DNA of 31,964 bases, taken from positions 1 to 31,964 of IMG/VR virus record IMGVR_UViG_3300023179_000337. One strand, given 5' to 3'. This document shows positions 7,876 to 16,680 of this stretch, in pieces. Positions within the stretch are counted from its first letter, which is position 1. Each line of letters opens with the position of its first letter. This stretch comes from a virus. Under the pieces are notes generated by a model, which saw only the letters and a program-made list of their open reading frames with translations, was not told the origin of the DNA and ran no database searches. Position numbers and translations under genes: made by a program.

Positions 7876-10800
7876 AATATATCAGTTAACGTATTAGAAA
7901 CGTTATAATCTCCTTCTAAATAAATCGGTTTAGAAACAGTATCTATCCATTTAAAATCTTTCAATTCCGTATAATACGGTAAATAATTATCCAATTTTTC
8001 TCTAATATAATTCTCCATTTCCGCTCTCGTTTTTTCTGAGAATATCCCACTATTAAATATTTTTAAGTTGAAAACATTTGATTTATATAAAGGTAAACCA
8101 AAATCAAATGTTTTGTCCATAGTGTCTATAAAACTTCTGGTTCCAGATGGCATATTGTATTTCAAATGATTGGGTGGATAAATCATATTGTAAAAATATA
8201 AAACTTGAAATCTATCCAAATATTTGTTTAAAATTTTTATCTCACTTATATTAAAACCACTAGAAGTGTACCTCTTTGCGTCTTTAAAATATTTGAATAA
8301 GGGGATTCCGTTAAAATAATTGTCACACCCATAAAATATTCTTCCTTTAAAAGTTTGAGTTAAAGAGTATTTTTTATCTTTAAAAGTCTTTCTTTCATAT
8401 AATTCACCATCCAAATAAAAATCAGCTACTCCATTTAAAGGATCTATCGAGAAACAGAAATGTCTCAGACCAGATGTGATATCATAGCCATTTATTAAAA
8501 AATCAAGTTCTACGACATCTTCAGCATTAATTTTATTTAAAAGTTTAGCTTTGAAATTATATGTATAATCTTTATATTTGCTCAAATATGCTTTATTGAA
8601 ATTATAATTCGTCAATTTAGAATTTGTTTGAACTTTATTATAATAACCATCGAGATCTATTACAGTCTGCTTATTTTTATCATCCAATTGTATTATAAAA
8701 GTTTTATTATCAGATTTTTTACAAAATAATTGTTTTTTCAGAACATATTTACCGTATTCAAATACTTCACAAAAAGTAAAATCTTCAGCTGAAACCGTTT
8801 CACTATCAGTGCCAGATAATGATATGGTTTCTTTTAATTGATTATATTTCGTATCATATAATTCAAGTTTACCATCACTTGTACAAATGTAGTAATAATT
8901 CCCATCTTTATCTATATCAAATGTTAAAATTTTATAATCTGTTGTTATTATATTGGTTAATGTGCTTAAAGAGACAGAATAAGAATATAATTTCTTATCA
9001 TCATCAAAACCATAAATAAAACCGTTTCTATAAAAAGCATGTCTTCCTTTGAAAAGATACACATCTTCATCTTCAGACGCAACTATCCTGTTAACAGAAG
9101 AACCAGTGTTTATTGTACTCTTTATATCTTTTGAAGTGATAACATTTGATAATAAATCTATGGAAACTAAACCTTTGTTAGTATAAACATAACAATTTTT
9201 ATTATCATTTACCATAGACCGTACCACATCGCTATTTACATTCAAGGGTATAACAGAAGCCATTGCTGAATTAGAATCTACAATAGTTCCTTTTAAATCA
9301 AATTCTATTAATCTAAAATCTTTAGTTATAACATGAATATTTTCCAATCCACTTCTTCTAGATATTCCAGCTATGGCACATAAAGATAAATTGTCTGTAG
9401 ATATTTGATTTATTTTTTCAAAATCATTATTAAAAATTTGTAATGTTGTATCATTTATTTTTAATATCGAATAAGGTGTTGTGTGAGAATAATTGTAAAA
9501 TCCAAAACCATTATTGGTATAATTTCCGAATATTTGATTACCCGTTGGTATAGTCCAGTCATCTTTTTCTAAAAAGAAAGAAAATGTAGCTATATTATAA
9601 TCATAGTCATTATTGGAATCTATATACCCAAAAGTTTCACCATTTAAAACGTATGTTTTCGCATCAACATCTAAATCATGAAAATTAGTATTTTGGTATT
9701 CGTTTAGTTTAGTATGATGTATTTTATGAGATAGAGATTCTTCTATCAATTTCTCATAATCCCTTTTCCCCAAATGCATGTATGCGTAGTAAGCTCCTTT
9801 TTCAAAAGTCATACTACTCTTAACATCCGAAATATTTTCCTTTAAATCTAAACAACTGAAACTATCTTGATATAATATTTCTAAAGCTGTGGATGATAGA
9901 GCTTCGAATTTTGTAACTTTTGAAGGCTTGTAATATCTATCAACCCAAATTGGCCGTGTATCTTTATTTCCAGCAGAAAGCCAAGTGCATAACCATTGAC
10001 CAGTCAATTCTTCTTGGGGATAAGAATAAGGAGTGGTGTCTTTATAATTTTTTAATTTCTTCCAAATTTTATCACTGTTTAATGGTGTATTGCCACCAAT
10101 CGCTCCACATTCAGCTAGTTTGCTGGAATTTATATTCAATATTTCATATGGATATATATTATGAGGTACATGGAAATATGTGGTTTTACCAGATTTAAAT
10201 TCAAATTGATTGGTATATACAGAATATCCTAGATTTATTTTATCATAACCTAATTCTCTATACCCACCAGTAAATATGCTTTCATATTCTTTAATGTTTG
10301 TTTCATTTTCGTTTAAAAACACATTACCTCTAGATTGCTCATTATTTTGATTCAACTGGTTCTTCAAAGTCAGCATGTTGACTGGAAGAGATGATAATAT
10401 ATTGTTTACAGGTGCTGTTAATAAGAAATTATTAGAAACATTTAAATGACTCTTATCATTTAATACATTTATATTATTTTTATTATATGTATCCTCATAG
10501 GAAACCCAGTTGTTTATGCAATTTATAGCATTGGGTTGTTTTATTTTTTTAATATAAAAATTGTTTATTTTTTTGAAATTGTTAGTTTTTGTTAATGACA
10601 ATCTTCCATCTATTGTTCTATATAAAGAAAACACTCCAAGCTGAGTATTTGTATAAAAAATTATTTCATTTTCTTTTAAATTATAATTCAAATCCTTGTT
10701 GTATATTTCAAAATTATTAGATTTTTCACTTACAAATTTTAAAACACTTAAAGATGGGGAATATACCAAATAATATTTTATTTCATTGTCATAATGATAT

Positions 10801-12074
10801 ATTTGACATTTACTTTCATTTAAAAAATTTATTTCTAATATATTATTTTGTGTAAAATTGTTTTCTGTTGTTGAAACTGAAACAAAATTGGTTGAAAAAT
10901 TCCAATATTTTTCCCCATAATCATCTTTTAAATAATTAAACTGCGCATTTCTACCACACGATATATATTCATCGAAACCATAACCCAATTTTCTAATCGT
11001 AGTGGTTGATGTTGGATATGTGAATTTATACCAAACAATGCCATCGTATGAATAATATCCATTAGTAGATGCCGTTTCCGATAATATAAATTTATCTTTA
11101 CCATAAACGATGGAGTCTATATTTGCCGAATTTGGGAGATATGATTCTTTCCAATTTATACCATCCTCAGAATAAAAAATTTTGTTACTAGTACCGTTTA
11201 AAATAACAATAAATTTATTCTCGCCATATATTATAGCTTTTGGAGATATTGAATAGTCTGAAGATATTTCAGAAGGATACCAATTTAACCCATCATTAGA
11301 ATAGGATGAGAAATTAGAATTAGATGATATTGCTACGAATTTATCTTCCCCAAATGTAACAGATGTCCAAGAAGTATATAGTGGCATATAAGCGTATAAA
11401 TTCCAATTAAAACCATCTATACTTGAAAAAACTTGATTAGAATCTTTTTTTATTGTTATAAATAAATTTTTACCAAATGTTAAACAATCGAATCTACCAA
11501 ATGGATTGTTAACACCATCCATACTCCAAGATAAACCATCGTCTTGAGATATTGCAACTTTAGGGTTGGCGTCTACGTCTTGAGATAATGCTACAAATAT
11601 GTCTTTGCCATATATTAAAGATTTCCAAGTAGTGTTTAATGGTAAATCTTTTTCTATCCAAGTTTTTGAATTTTTAGGCAAAACATATGCTTTTGAAGAA
11701 TTTGATTTCAACATTACAACATTATTTTTACCTCTAGCAATATCCACCCAATCTGAACTTGTGGCTGGAGAGGAATATGATTCCCAATTAATAGCGTTAT
11801 TAGAATTTAACGAATATATATAACAAATTTTATTTGTAAAATTGTTATTTTGAATTAAAAATACATTTTCGCTTAGATGATCGTTTTTTGTCAAAATGTT
11901 TAAAACATAATTGTTTATCTTCAAATCTCTAGCATTTTGCAAGCTAGGGACTTTTGTGAAATCCATATTGCCATCGACACCAATACGGGTATTTTCGAAT
12001 TTAATATTCGAATCCTCTTTATATTCGAGATCTAAAGTCTCATAGCTTCTATCTGAGATAAAACGAGTAAGCAT
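7872..12074 (-). CDS. Giant tail protein with Asp-box-like seven-repeat propeller and LamG-like domain
   Basis: This 1400-aa protein has several modules. Residues ~80-370 hold seven repeats of about 40 residues of the form Tyr/Phe-Gly-Glu/Lys-Asp/Asn-x-Phe-Val/Ile followed by Ser-x-Asp-Gly-x-x-Trp (DDGLSW, IDGFNW, NDGLNW, EDGINW, YDGIVW), the Asp-box pattern of sialidase-type propellers. Residues ~600-760 include QWLCTWLSAG and PIWVDRYY, words I link to large phage structural proteins. Residues ~900-1130 look like a second, NHL-like propeller. Residues ~1175-1300 are LamG-like (HFCFSIDPLNG, DFYLDGELY). The last ~70 residues (IREKLDNYLPYYTELKDFKWID) resemble ends of baseplate-attached proteins. 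I see no sialidase catalytic motif, so binding rather than cleavage is likely. The next gene is coupled to it through ATGA. Confidence 0.75.
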   Translation of the reverse strand: MLTRFISDRSYETLDLEYKEDSNIKFENTRIGVDGNMDFTKVPSLQNARDLKINNYVLNILTKNDHLSENVFLIQNNNFTNKICYIYSLNSNNAINWESYSSPATSSDWVDIARGKNNVVMLKSNSSKAYVLPKNSKTWIEKDLPLNTTWKSLIYGKDIFVALSQDVDANPKVAISQDDGLSWSMDGVNNPFGRFDCLTFGKNLFITIKKDSNQVFSSIDGFNWNLYAYMPLYTSWTSVTFGEDKFVAISSNSNFSSYSNDGLNWYPSEISSDYSISPKAIIYGENKFIVILNGTSNKIFYSEDGINWKESYLPNSANIDSIVYGKDKFILSETASTNGYYSYDGIVWYKFTYPTSTTTIRKLGYGFDEYISCGRNAQFNYLKDDYGEKYWNFSTNFVSVSTTENNFTQNNILEINFLNESKCQIYHYDNEIKYYLVYSPSLSVLKFVSEKSNNFEIYNKDLNYNLKENEIIFYTNTQLGVFSLYRTIDGRLSLTKTNNFKKINNFYIKKIKQPNAINCINNWVSYEDTYNKNNINVLNDKSHLNVSNNFLLTAPVNNILSSLPVNMLTLKNQLNQNNEQSRGNVFLNENETNIKEYESIFTGGYRELGYDKINLGYSVYTNQFEFKSGKTTYFHVPHNIYPYEILNINSSKLAECGAIGGNTPLNSDKIWKKLKNYKDTTPYSYPQEELTGQWLCTWLSAGNKDTRPIWVDRYYKPSKVTKFEALSSTALEILYQDSFSCLDLKENISDVKSSMTFEKGAYYAYMHLGKRDYEKLIEESLSHKIHHTKLNEYQNTNFHDLDVDAKTYVLNGETFGYIDSNNDYDYNIATFSFFLEKDDWTIPTGNQIFGNYTNNGFGFYNYSHTTPYSILKINDTTLQIFNNDFEKINQISTDNLSLCAIAGISRRSGLENIHVITKDFRLIEFDLKGTIVDSNSAMASVIPLNVNSDVVRSMVNDNKNCYVYTNKGLVSIDLLSNVITSKDIKSTINTGSSVNRIVASEDEDVYLFKGRHAFYRNGFIYGFDDDKKLYSYSVSLSTLTNIITTDYKILTFDIDKDGNYYYICTSDGKLELYDTKYNQLKETISLSGTDSETVSAEDFTFCEVFEYGKYVLKKQLFCKKSDNKTFIIQLDDKNKQTVIDLDGYYNKVQTNSKLTNYNFNKAYLSKYKDYTYNFKAKLLNKINAEDVVELDFLINGYDITSGLRHFCFSIDPLNGVADFYLDGELYERKTFKDKKYSLTQTFKGRIFYGCDNYFNGIPLFKYFKDAKRYTSSGFNISEIKILNKYLDRFQVLYFYNMIYPPNHLKYNMPSGTRSFIDTMDKTFDFGLPLYKSNVFNLKIFNSGIFSEKTRAEMENYIREKLDNYLPYYTELKDFKWIDTVSKPIYLEGDYNVSNTLTDIL

Positions 12075-12081
12075 TTACAAT

Positions 12082-12089
12082 TATTTAAT
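12082..12089 (-). promoter_or_regulatory. Late-promoter-like box ATTAAATA
   Basis: On the minus strand ATTAAATA continues as ATT and GTAA before the ATG at 12074. By T4 late geometry RNA starts near 12076, leaving a leader of about 2 bases. The box fills the 14-bp gap after the upstream gene. Confidence 0.45.
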
Positions 12090-13870
12090 TAATCAAGTTG
12101 AATTACCTCTATCGTTATACCACTTCCAGCGAAATATGGAGCGCCTCCATCTGAAATTATTAAACCACTATTTGGTGTTTCAAAATTTTCTTTTTCGTAA
12201 AATCTTACATAATTTGGATTTATGCTTATGGCCCCATATTCCCCATATATATAGAAACCTGTATCTAGATATATTGAATTTTCGTTTATAGGGGGTTCTG
12301 GTATGTATGGGTCTATACTTTCCAAAGTAGATTGTTGTGGTACCAACTCCAACAAGAAAGGCAATTCGACATCTTTGGATGGAACGTTAGCTGACAAAAT
12401 AAATGGCAATTTGGTATTAATATCACCTATAAACAAACTATTATCACTATCATCGTTTATGAATAATAAAACATTATTACTATTACCATAATACGGCAAC
12501 GAATCCAGAACTTTTTTGTTTTTATAAGTTTCATAAATACCGCATTGAAAAACTGTTAATGGAACTGTTAGATTTATGTAATTACCATCTTCATAGTATA
12601 TTTGAAAATTTGGATAATAATAAGTATTGTACAATTCGCTAGGATAATATATCGATCTTATACTGCTTAAATTTGGATATAAAATATCATTATTGGACAA
12701 TTGCAATGTATATGTTTGAATATCGTTTCCATTATTTGGATCAAATGTGAGTTTTATTATTTTAGATTTACTTTGATCGAAATTTGAAAAGTCGAATATT
12801 ACATCGGAATCGCAAAACACATAATGTCCCATGTTTATATGTTTTTTATTTTTTAAATCATTATATGTTGTTTTAAAATTACCTCCAGATAAAGAAATTA
12901 TAGTTGGTATATTTCCGCTTAAATTCCAAACCTGTGAAGCGGGTATATTGTATTGATATATATTATCAAATTGACTACCCAAAATATAAAATTTATCACC
13001 TTCTGGTTTAAAAAACATTCCAACTGGTCTATTATCTTGAGCACTAATTGCAAATGATGTACTAGTATAATATGCGGTTGTAATATCCCAAGGTGTTGAC
13101 AATTTATATTCAAAAATTCTATATTTTTCCAAACCTATAATAAAACATTCAGAACCATCTGGTTTGAAAAATAAATCAGATGGTAAAGACTCTTGGCTTT
13201 GAACAGAAAATTCTTTCAAAGGATAAGTTCCAGTGGATATTTCCCAAGGAGTTGATAATGAGTATTGATGAATTTTTTTGCTACTAACTCCAGTTACATA
13301 AAGATTTGTACCGTTTGGACTTATAAATAAACCTTTAGATCCAGATTCGAATAATATTGGAAATTGTGATATATATACTGCTGTACTCGTATCCCAAGGT
13401 GTTGTTAAATTATATTGCATTACGGCATTTTTATTATCACCTATAATATACATTTTTAATCCATCTGGTTTAAAAAATATACCAGTAGGACTGCTTTCCA
13501 AACTAGGATTTAAAGCCAAACTTTTGTTATAATATGCTGTAGAAATATCCCAAGATAAGGAGAGATTATATGTGTGAACTTTATCGCTAACGTTCCCAAC
13601 CATATATAGCGAATATCCACTATTACCAAAAAATAAAGATTGTGGATTTATTTCTCTATCAAAAATAGATTTACTTTTTCCACTATAACCTATATTATCG
13701 CCATTATCCAGACCGTAAAAGGTATCTTGAAATAAAAATGATGATGGATATAAAAGTGGATCTATAATATAACCTCCAGAATAAACAACAAAATCGTTCA
13801 AAGCACTGAAAGGAGAATTATTAGTGGCTGATACTTTTATATTAATTGTATTTGTTGTAAATTTCATCAT
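12089..13870 (-). CDS. Tail protein with a five-repeat propeller of the FFKPDG / PWDxST type
   Basis: In this 593-aa protein, residues ~76-325 contain five tandem ~51-residue repeats. Each has the pattern (G)(L/I/M)FFKPDG, then (M/K)YIIG, then QYNLSTPWDISTAYY, so each unit ends in a Trp-Asp turn. Units of this type are a beta-propeller style I know from aquatic phage and bacterial surface proteins. The remaining C-terminal ~270 residues are beta-rich (LTFDPNNGNDIQTYTLQL, PLTVFQCGIYETY) and finish with a Gly-rich end. Two ATGs are adjacent, so the start could be 13867. The leader is longer than for its neighbours (about 32 nt from the putative promoter). It is probably a receptor-binding or decorating protein; no enzymatic signature is present. 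Confidence 0.75.
   Translation of the reverse strand: MMKFTTNTINIKVSATNNSPFSALNDFVVYSGGYIIDPLLYPSSFLFQDTFYGLDNGDNIGYSGKSKSIFDREINPQSLFFGNSGYSLYMVGNVSDKVHTYNLSLSWDISTAYYNKSLALNPSLESSPTGIFFKPDGLKMYIIGDNKNAVMQYNLTTPWDTSTAVYISQFPILFESGSKGLFISPNGTNLYVTGVSSKKIHQYSLSTPWEISTGTYPLKEFSVQSQESLPSDLFFKPDGSECFIIGLEKYRIFEYKLSTPWDITTAYYTSTSFAISAQDNRPVGMFFKPEGDKFYILGSQFDNIYQYNIPASQVWNLSGNIPTIISLSGGNFKTTYNDLKNKKHINMGHYVFCDSDVIFDFSNFDQSKSKIIKLTFDPNNGNDIQTYTLQLSNNDILYPNLSSIRSIYYPSELYNTYYYPNFQIYYEDGNYINLTVPLTVFQCGIYETYKNKKVLDSLPYYGNSNNVLLFINDDSDNSLFIGDINTKLPFILSANVPSKDVELPFLLELVPQQSTLESIDPYIPEPPINENSIYLDTGFYIYGEYGAISINPNYVRFYEKENFETPNSGLIISDGGAPYFAGSGITIEVIQLD
12900..13645 (-). repeat. Five tandem ~153-bp coding repeats (propeller units)
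   Basis: Five consecutive in-frame units of about 51 codons encode the FFKPDG/PWDxST propeller repeats. They are similar at protein level but clearly diverged at DNA level, so they are old duplications. The fifth unit is the most degenerate. Confidence 0.75.
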
Positions 13871-13907
13871 TAAAATATTATAAACACTATATTAAACGTT
13901 ATATTAT

Positions 13908-13915
13908 TATTTAAA
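13908..13915 (-). promoter_or_regulatory. Late-promoter-like box TTTAAATA
   Basis: On the minus strand TTTAAATA, continuing as ATAATA, lies in the gap between the 80-aa gene and the propeller gene. RNA would start near 13902, leaving a leader of about 32 nt. Confidence 0.4.
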
Positions 13916-13943
13916 CAATCAATCTTCTTTCAATTTGGCAACT

Positions 13944-13973
13944 CACGATTTTGCGGAGTTAAACCGAATCGTG
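13944..13973 (-). terminator. Hairpin at the end of the 80-aa gene, possible terminator or RNA-stability element
   Basis: CACGATT (13944-13950) pairs with AATCGTG (13967-13973). Inside it CGG (13954-13956) pairs with CCG (13964-13966) across a 7-nt loop, with a 3-nt bulge. The stop codon of the 80-aa gene is within the loop. It is GC-richer than the surroundings. It is not followed by a clear U-run on the minus strand, so intrinsic termination is uncertain. Confidence 0.4.
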
Positions 13974-14201
13974 TAAATTATTATCAATTATATATTGATC
14001 AAAATCATGTAAATTATTATCAATTATATACTGATCACATTCTTCCTTTGTTCCAACAAAGAGATTTTCTTGAGTTGATGTAATACCAATCGATTTAAAA
14101 AATGTGATTATATTTTTATCATTGTCAAATATTAAATGCCAAAGACCGTTTTGTTCTTCAGTACTAAATGACCAATTGTATACATTTCTTTCTATAAGCA
14201 T
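13959..14201 (-). CDS. Small protein after the beta-helix fibre gene, with duplicated C-terminal 12-mer
   Basis: This 80-aa protein of unknown function follows one base after the stop of the 825-aa gene, so it is probably co-translated with it. The body (EEQNGLWHLIFDNDKNIITFF, then FVGTKEECDQYI) looks like a small alpha/beta protein. Similar short proteins often follow fibre genes in phages, and a folding helper or accessory is possible, though this is inference only. The end is odd: DQYIIDNNLHD occurs twice in a row because of a 36-bp tandem duplication, which lengthens the protein without shifting frame. Confidence 0.65.
   Translation of the reverse strand: MLIERNVYNWSFSTEEQNGLWHLIFDNDKNIITFFKSIGITSTQENLFVGTKEECDQYIIDNNLHDFDQYIIDNNLHDSV
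13973..14044 (-). repeat. 36-bp perfect-phase tandem duplication in the 80-aa gene
   Basis: Two adjacent 36-bp units (13973-14008 and 14009-14044) share their first 21 bases exactly and differ mainly in the last seven. Each encodes DQYIIDNNLHD plus one residue. There is no spacer between them, and 36 is a multiple of three, so the frame is kept. Confidence 0.9.
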
Positions 14202-14202
14202 A

Positions 14203-16680
14203 TTATGTTATTGTTAAAGTCGAGTTTGCTGAATTATAAGATCCAGTTCTTCCAGAAGCATTTTGCAATGTAACAGCGGGATACAAGTTAACAGTTCTTG
14301 CTGGTAATAAAATAAAAGAATCGCCGACAATAGGAGGAGTTGTAAAATCAACTGTTAAGGTAGTATTGGTAAATGATGCAAAATTTACTTTATTGGAAGG
14401 ATTGGAAGACAATCCATAATTTACTAATGTACCAGCAGAAATTGCAGTAAATCCTGTATATCTCGGCCCAATACCTAATGATGTACTACCAGAAAGAGTT
14501 AATGTACCTGTTCCTGTTTTAATTAAATTAATATTACCAGAAATATTTCCAGTATATGTTGTATTGGTAGGATAACCAAAAGTAGTAACATTATTTGCTG
14601 TTAAATTAGAAAATGTTGAAGAATTATTAAAAATATTAGCAGATGTACATGAAGCAAAATTGGTAGAGTTATTATTAATATTTCTTAATATCTGATCTGT
14701 ACCATTTAAATTTAAAAGTGGTATTTTAAGATTGTTAGGTGCGGTATCGTTTCCAATTCTAAGCATTTCATTATTAATAACAAAAGAAGTGTTCATTATT
14801 GCCATGCCATCCATAAGCCTAAATGCATAAAATCTATGCCCTGAAACATTAAATGTTACAGTCGAAGGTGTGGGGCTATTGATTGTGAACGTATTGAAAG
14901 CGTTATTTAAAATAATAGGTGAATTTATAATAAAAAGACCGTGGGTCGAAGCCCCAAAAGTATTAAACTCACCAGTCCAATTAGAATATCCAGATACGCC
15001 TCCGTTAATTGTTATAGTATTACCAGCATTTACTCGTAGAGTTTGGGTTATATTAGAAGCACTATTATCAATAGGTCCGCAAACAATTAGGCCATTTAGG
15101 GTAACTGATTTATTGGCAATTAAAGATGTACCAGCTGCTCCATTTATATAAATTGGATTATTAATAATTGTATTTGCTGGTGTTGCTGTTGAAGGGATAT
15201 TAATAAACCCGTTCGTAGGTACTGTAGCACTCGAAAGATAAACACTTCCAGTTCCAAACGGATTACTATTAAAAACATTAATAGTACCAGCATTTATAAA
15301 TGTATTTCCAGTATATGTATTATTTCCACTTAATGATAGTGCCTGTGTTCCAATTTTTGTTAAAGAACCAGAACCACTTATCTTACCATTAAGATTGATA
15401 TCAGCTGTCTTACAATCCACATTTCCAGCACTAGAAGCTAAAATTATATCATTATTGATGGTTTGTGTGTTGCTAGAATTATTTTCAATATTACCAAAAT
15501 TTAAAGTGAATCTATTTCCAGATAATGCGAATGCTGCGGCTCCCGTATTAAATTTTATTCCATTATAAGGAGCATCTATCGTAAGATTGTTAAATGGTGT
15601 TAGTCTATTAAATCCAAATTGCAATTCATCAAAAGGTTTTGGAACTCTTATATTCCAGTTAGAAGAAGTACTCCAGTTATTATCAGAACCTAAACCCGTC
15701 CATATAAGAGTAGACGTTTGAAGCAGAGTTGGTGTATTTGTTGGTGTATTTGTTGGCGTAGGTGTTGGGGTTGGGCATCTACTTTCCAAAGGAGTTCTAG
15801 TAGGACTTATACTTGGAGTTATAGTGGGAGTAGCTGTTTTGGTGGGAGTGTTTGATGGACTTCTTGTTATCGTAGGAGTTTGTGTGGGTTTTGGGGTTTT
15901 TGTCGGTGTTCTAGTTACTGTAGGTGTTTGTGTTTTAGTTGGAGTTATCGAAGGCGTGGGAGTATATGTGGGGGTTATAGAAGGTGTTGGAGTTTGTGTT
16001 GGACAAATTGGAAAATTTTTTATAGCCGATAAAGAAAAGGATTGTTCGGATATACCCAATATCGGAGATCCACCATATCCAGTGTTAAAATAATAAAAGG
16101 TGTAAACATTATTATCCGATGCTGAGAGAGTGACATTATTGTTTACAAATAATTCATTTTGACTAGATGTTATTTGATTCGTATTTGTAAATGATATTTT
16201 ACAATTATTAAAATTATTTAAATCGTAAACATTGCTAACCTGCAATCCGTTTATTCCTTTTAAATAAACATTGAAATTTGAAACAGTGTTATTAACAATA
16301 ATATAGTTTCCATAATATACACTAGTATCAACTAAGTCGTAATTATTAACAACACAATGATATTTTACAGGAAAAGCTGAAACTACAAAAAATTGAGTGT
16401 ATGTACCATACACATTTGTTCCAGAAAGTTTAACATAATAAATCCCATCATTATTAAATGTATGTACAATATTTTCCGAAGTATAATCCACATCATACCC
16501 TCCACTCACATTCCAAGCCCAAGAATCAACAGCTAAGATATTTCTGTTAAAACCGCTCAAAGAAATTGTAAGCGGTGCAAACCCTTTTAATGTTTTAAAT
16601 TGTTGAGTATTATTAAATGTACTAGAAGGTGAAAATTCACCATTATTAATCAAAGGAAAATATGTCTTTAAACCAATCAT
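14203..16680 (-). CDS. Fibre or adhesin with PKD-like domain, Thr-Pro array and autotransporter-type beta-helix
   Basis: This 825-aa protein has clear modules. Residues ~30-108 are PKD-like (SWAWNVSGG, VHTFNNDGIYYVKLSGTN). Residues ~226-318 form a Thr-Pro array bounded by two Cys-Pro pairs (ICPTQT and RCPTPT). After a TLIWTGLG link, the rest is Asn/Thr/Gly-rich beta-helix. It holds at least two copies of the autotransporter-associated beta-strand (PATR) motif: SLTKIGTQALSLSGNNTYTG with FINAGTI at ~437-460, and NLIKTGTGTLTLSG with AISAGTL at ~717-755. In bacteria such repeats form passenger domains; here there is no signal peptide and no C-terminal barrel, so it is a virion protein. ATGA overlap couples it to the lectin/FG-GAP gene, and GGGGAG gives it one of the few real ribosome sites. 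A receptor-binding spike is the best guess. Confidence 0.8.
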   Translation of the reverse strand: MIGLKTYFPLINNGEFSPSSTFNNTQQFKTLKGFAPLTISLSGFNRNILAVDSWAWNVSGGYDVDYTSENIVHTFNNDGIYYVKLSGTNVYGTYTQFFVVSAFPVKYHCVVNNYDLVDTSVYYGNYIIVNNTVSNFNVYLKGINGLQVSNVYDLNNFNNCKISFTNTNQITSSQNELFVNNNVTLSASDNNVYTFYYFNTGYGGSPILGISEQSFSLSAIKNFPICPTQTPTPSITPTYTPTPSITPTKTQTPTVTRTPTKTPKPTQTPTITRSPSNTPTKTATPTITPSISPTRTPLESRCPTPTPTPTNTPTNTPTLLQTSTLIWTGLGSDNNWSTSSNWNIRVPKPFDELQFGFNRLTPFNNLTIDAPYNGIKFNTGAAAFALSGNRFTLNFGNIENNSSNTQTINNDIILASSAGNVDCKTADINLNGKISGSGSLTKIGTQALSLSGNNTYTGNTFINAGTINVFNSNPFGTGSVYLSSATVPTNGFINIPSTATPANTIINNPIYINGAAGTSLIANKSVTLNGLIVCGPIDNSASNITQTLRVNAGNTITINGGVSGYSNWTGEFNTFGASTHGLFIINSPIILNNAFNTFTINSPTPSTVTFNVSGHRFYAFRLMDGMAIMNTSFVINNEMLRIGNDTAPNNLKIPLLNLNGTDQILRNINNNSTNFASCTSANIFNNSSTFSNLTANNVTTFGYPTNTTYTGNISGNINLIKTGTGTLTLSGSTSLGIGPRYTGFTAISAGTLVNYGLSSNPSNKVNFASFTNTTLTVDFTTPPIVGDSFILLPARTVNLYPAVTLQNASGRTGSYNSANSTLTIT
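15728..16002 (-). repeat. Thr-Pro coding array 1
   Basis: About 90 codons encode mostly alternating Thr-Pro with Gln, Ser, Lys or Asn insertions. The base period is 6 bp, and the plus strand is strongly G+T rich here. It is interrupted once by a non-repeat segment around LESRC. Confidence 0.9.

Noticed and set aside
7871-7876. Frameshift or broken gene where the 1400-aa and 533-aa frames meet
   Set aside because: The overlap is a normal ATGA stop-start, also used at 16677-16680; both products have their own plausible domain organisation.
7872-12074. Sialidase enzyme call for the Asp-box protein
   Set aside because: Asp boxes are structural and occur in many propellers; no catalytic arginine motif was seen, so only a propeller is claimed.
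13973-14044. Possible minimal CRISPR repeat pair
   Set aside because: Two directly adjacent 36-bp units with no spacer, in frame within a gene; this is a codon-phase tandem duplication.
14203-16680. Bacterial autotransporter gene
   Set aside because: No signal peptide and no C-terminal translocator barrel; the gene is coupled by ATGA to another tail gene in a phage operon.
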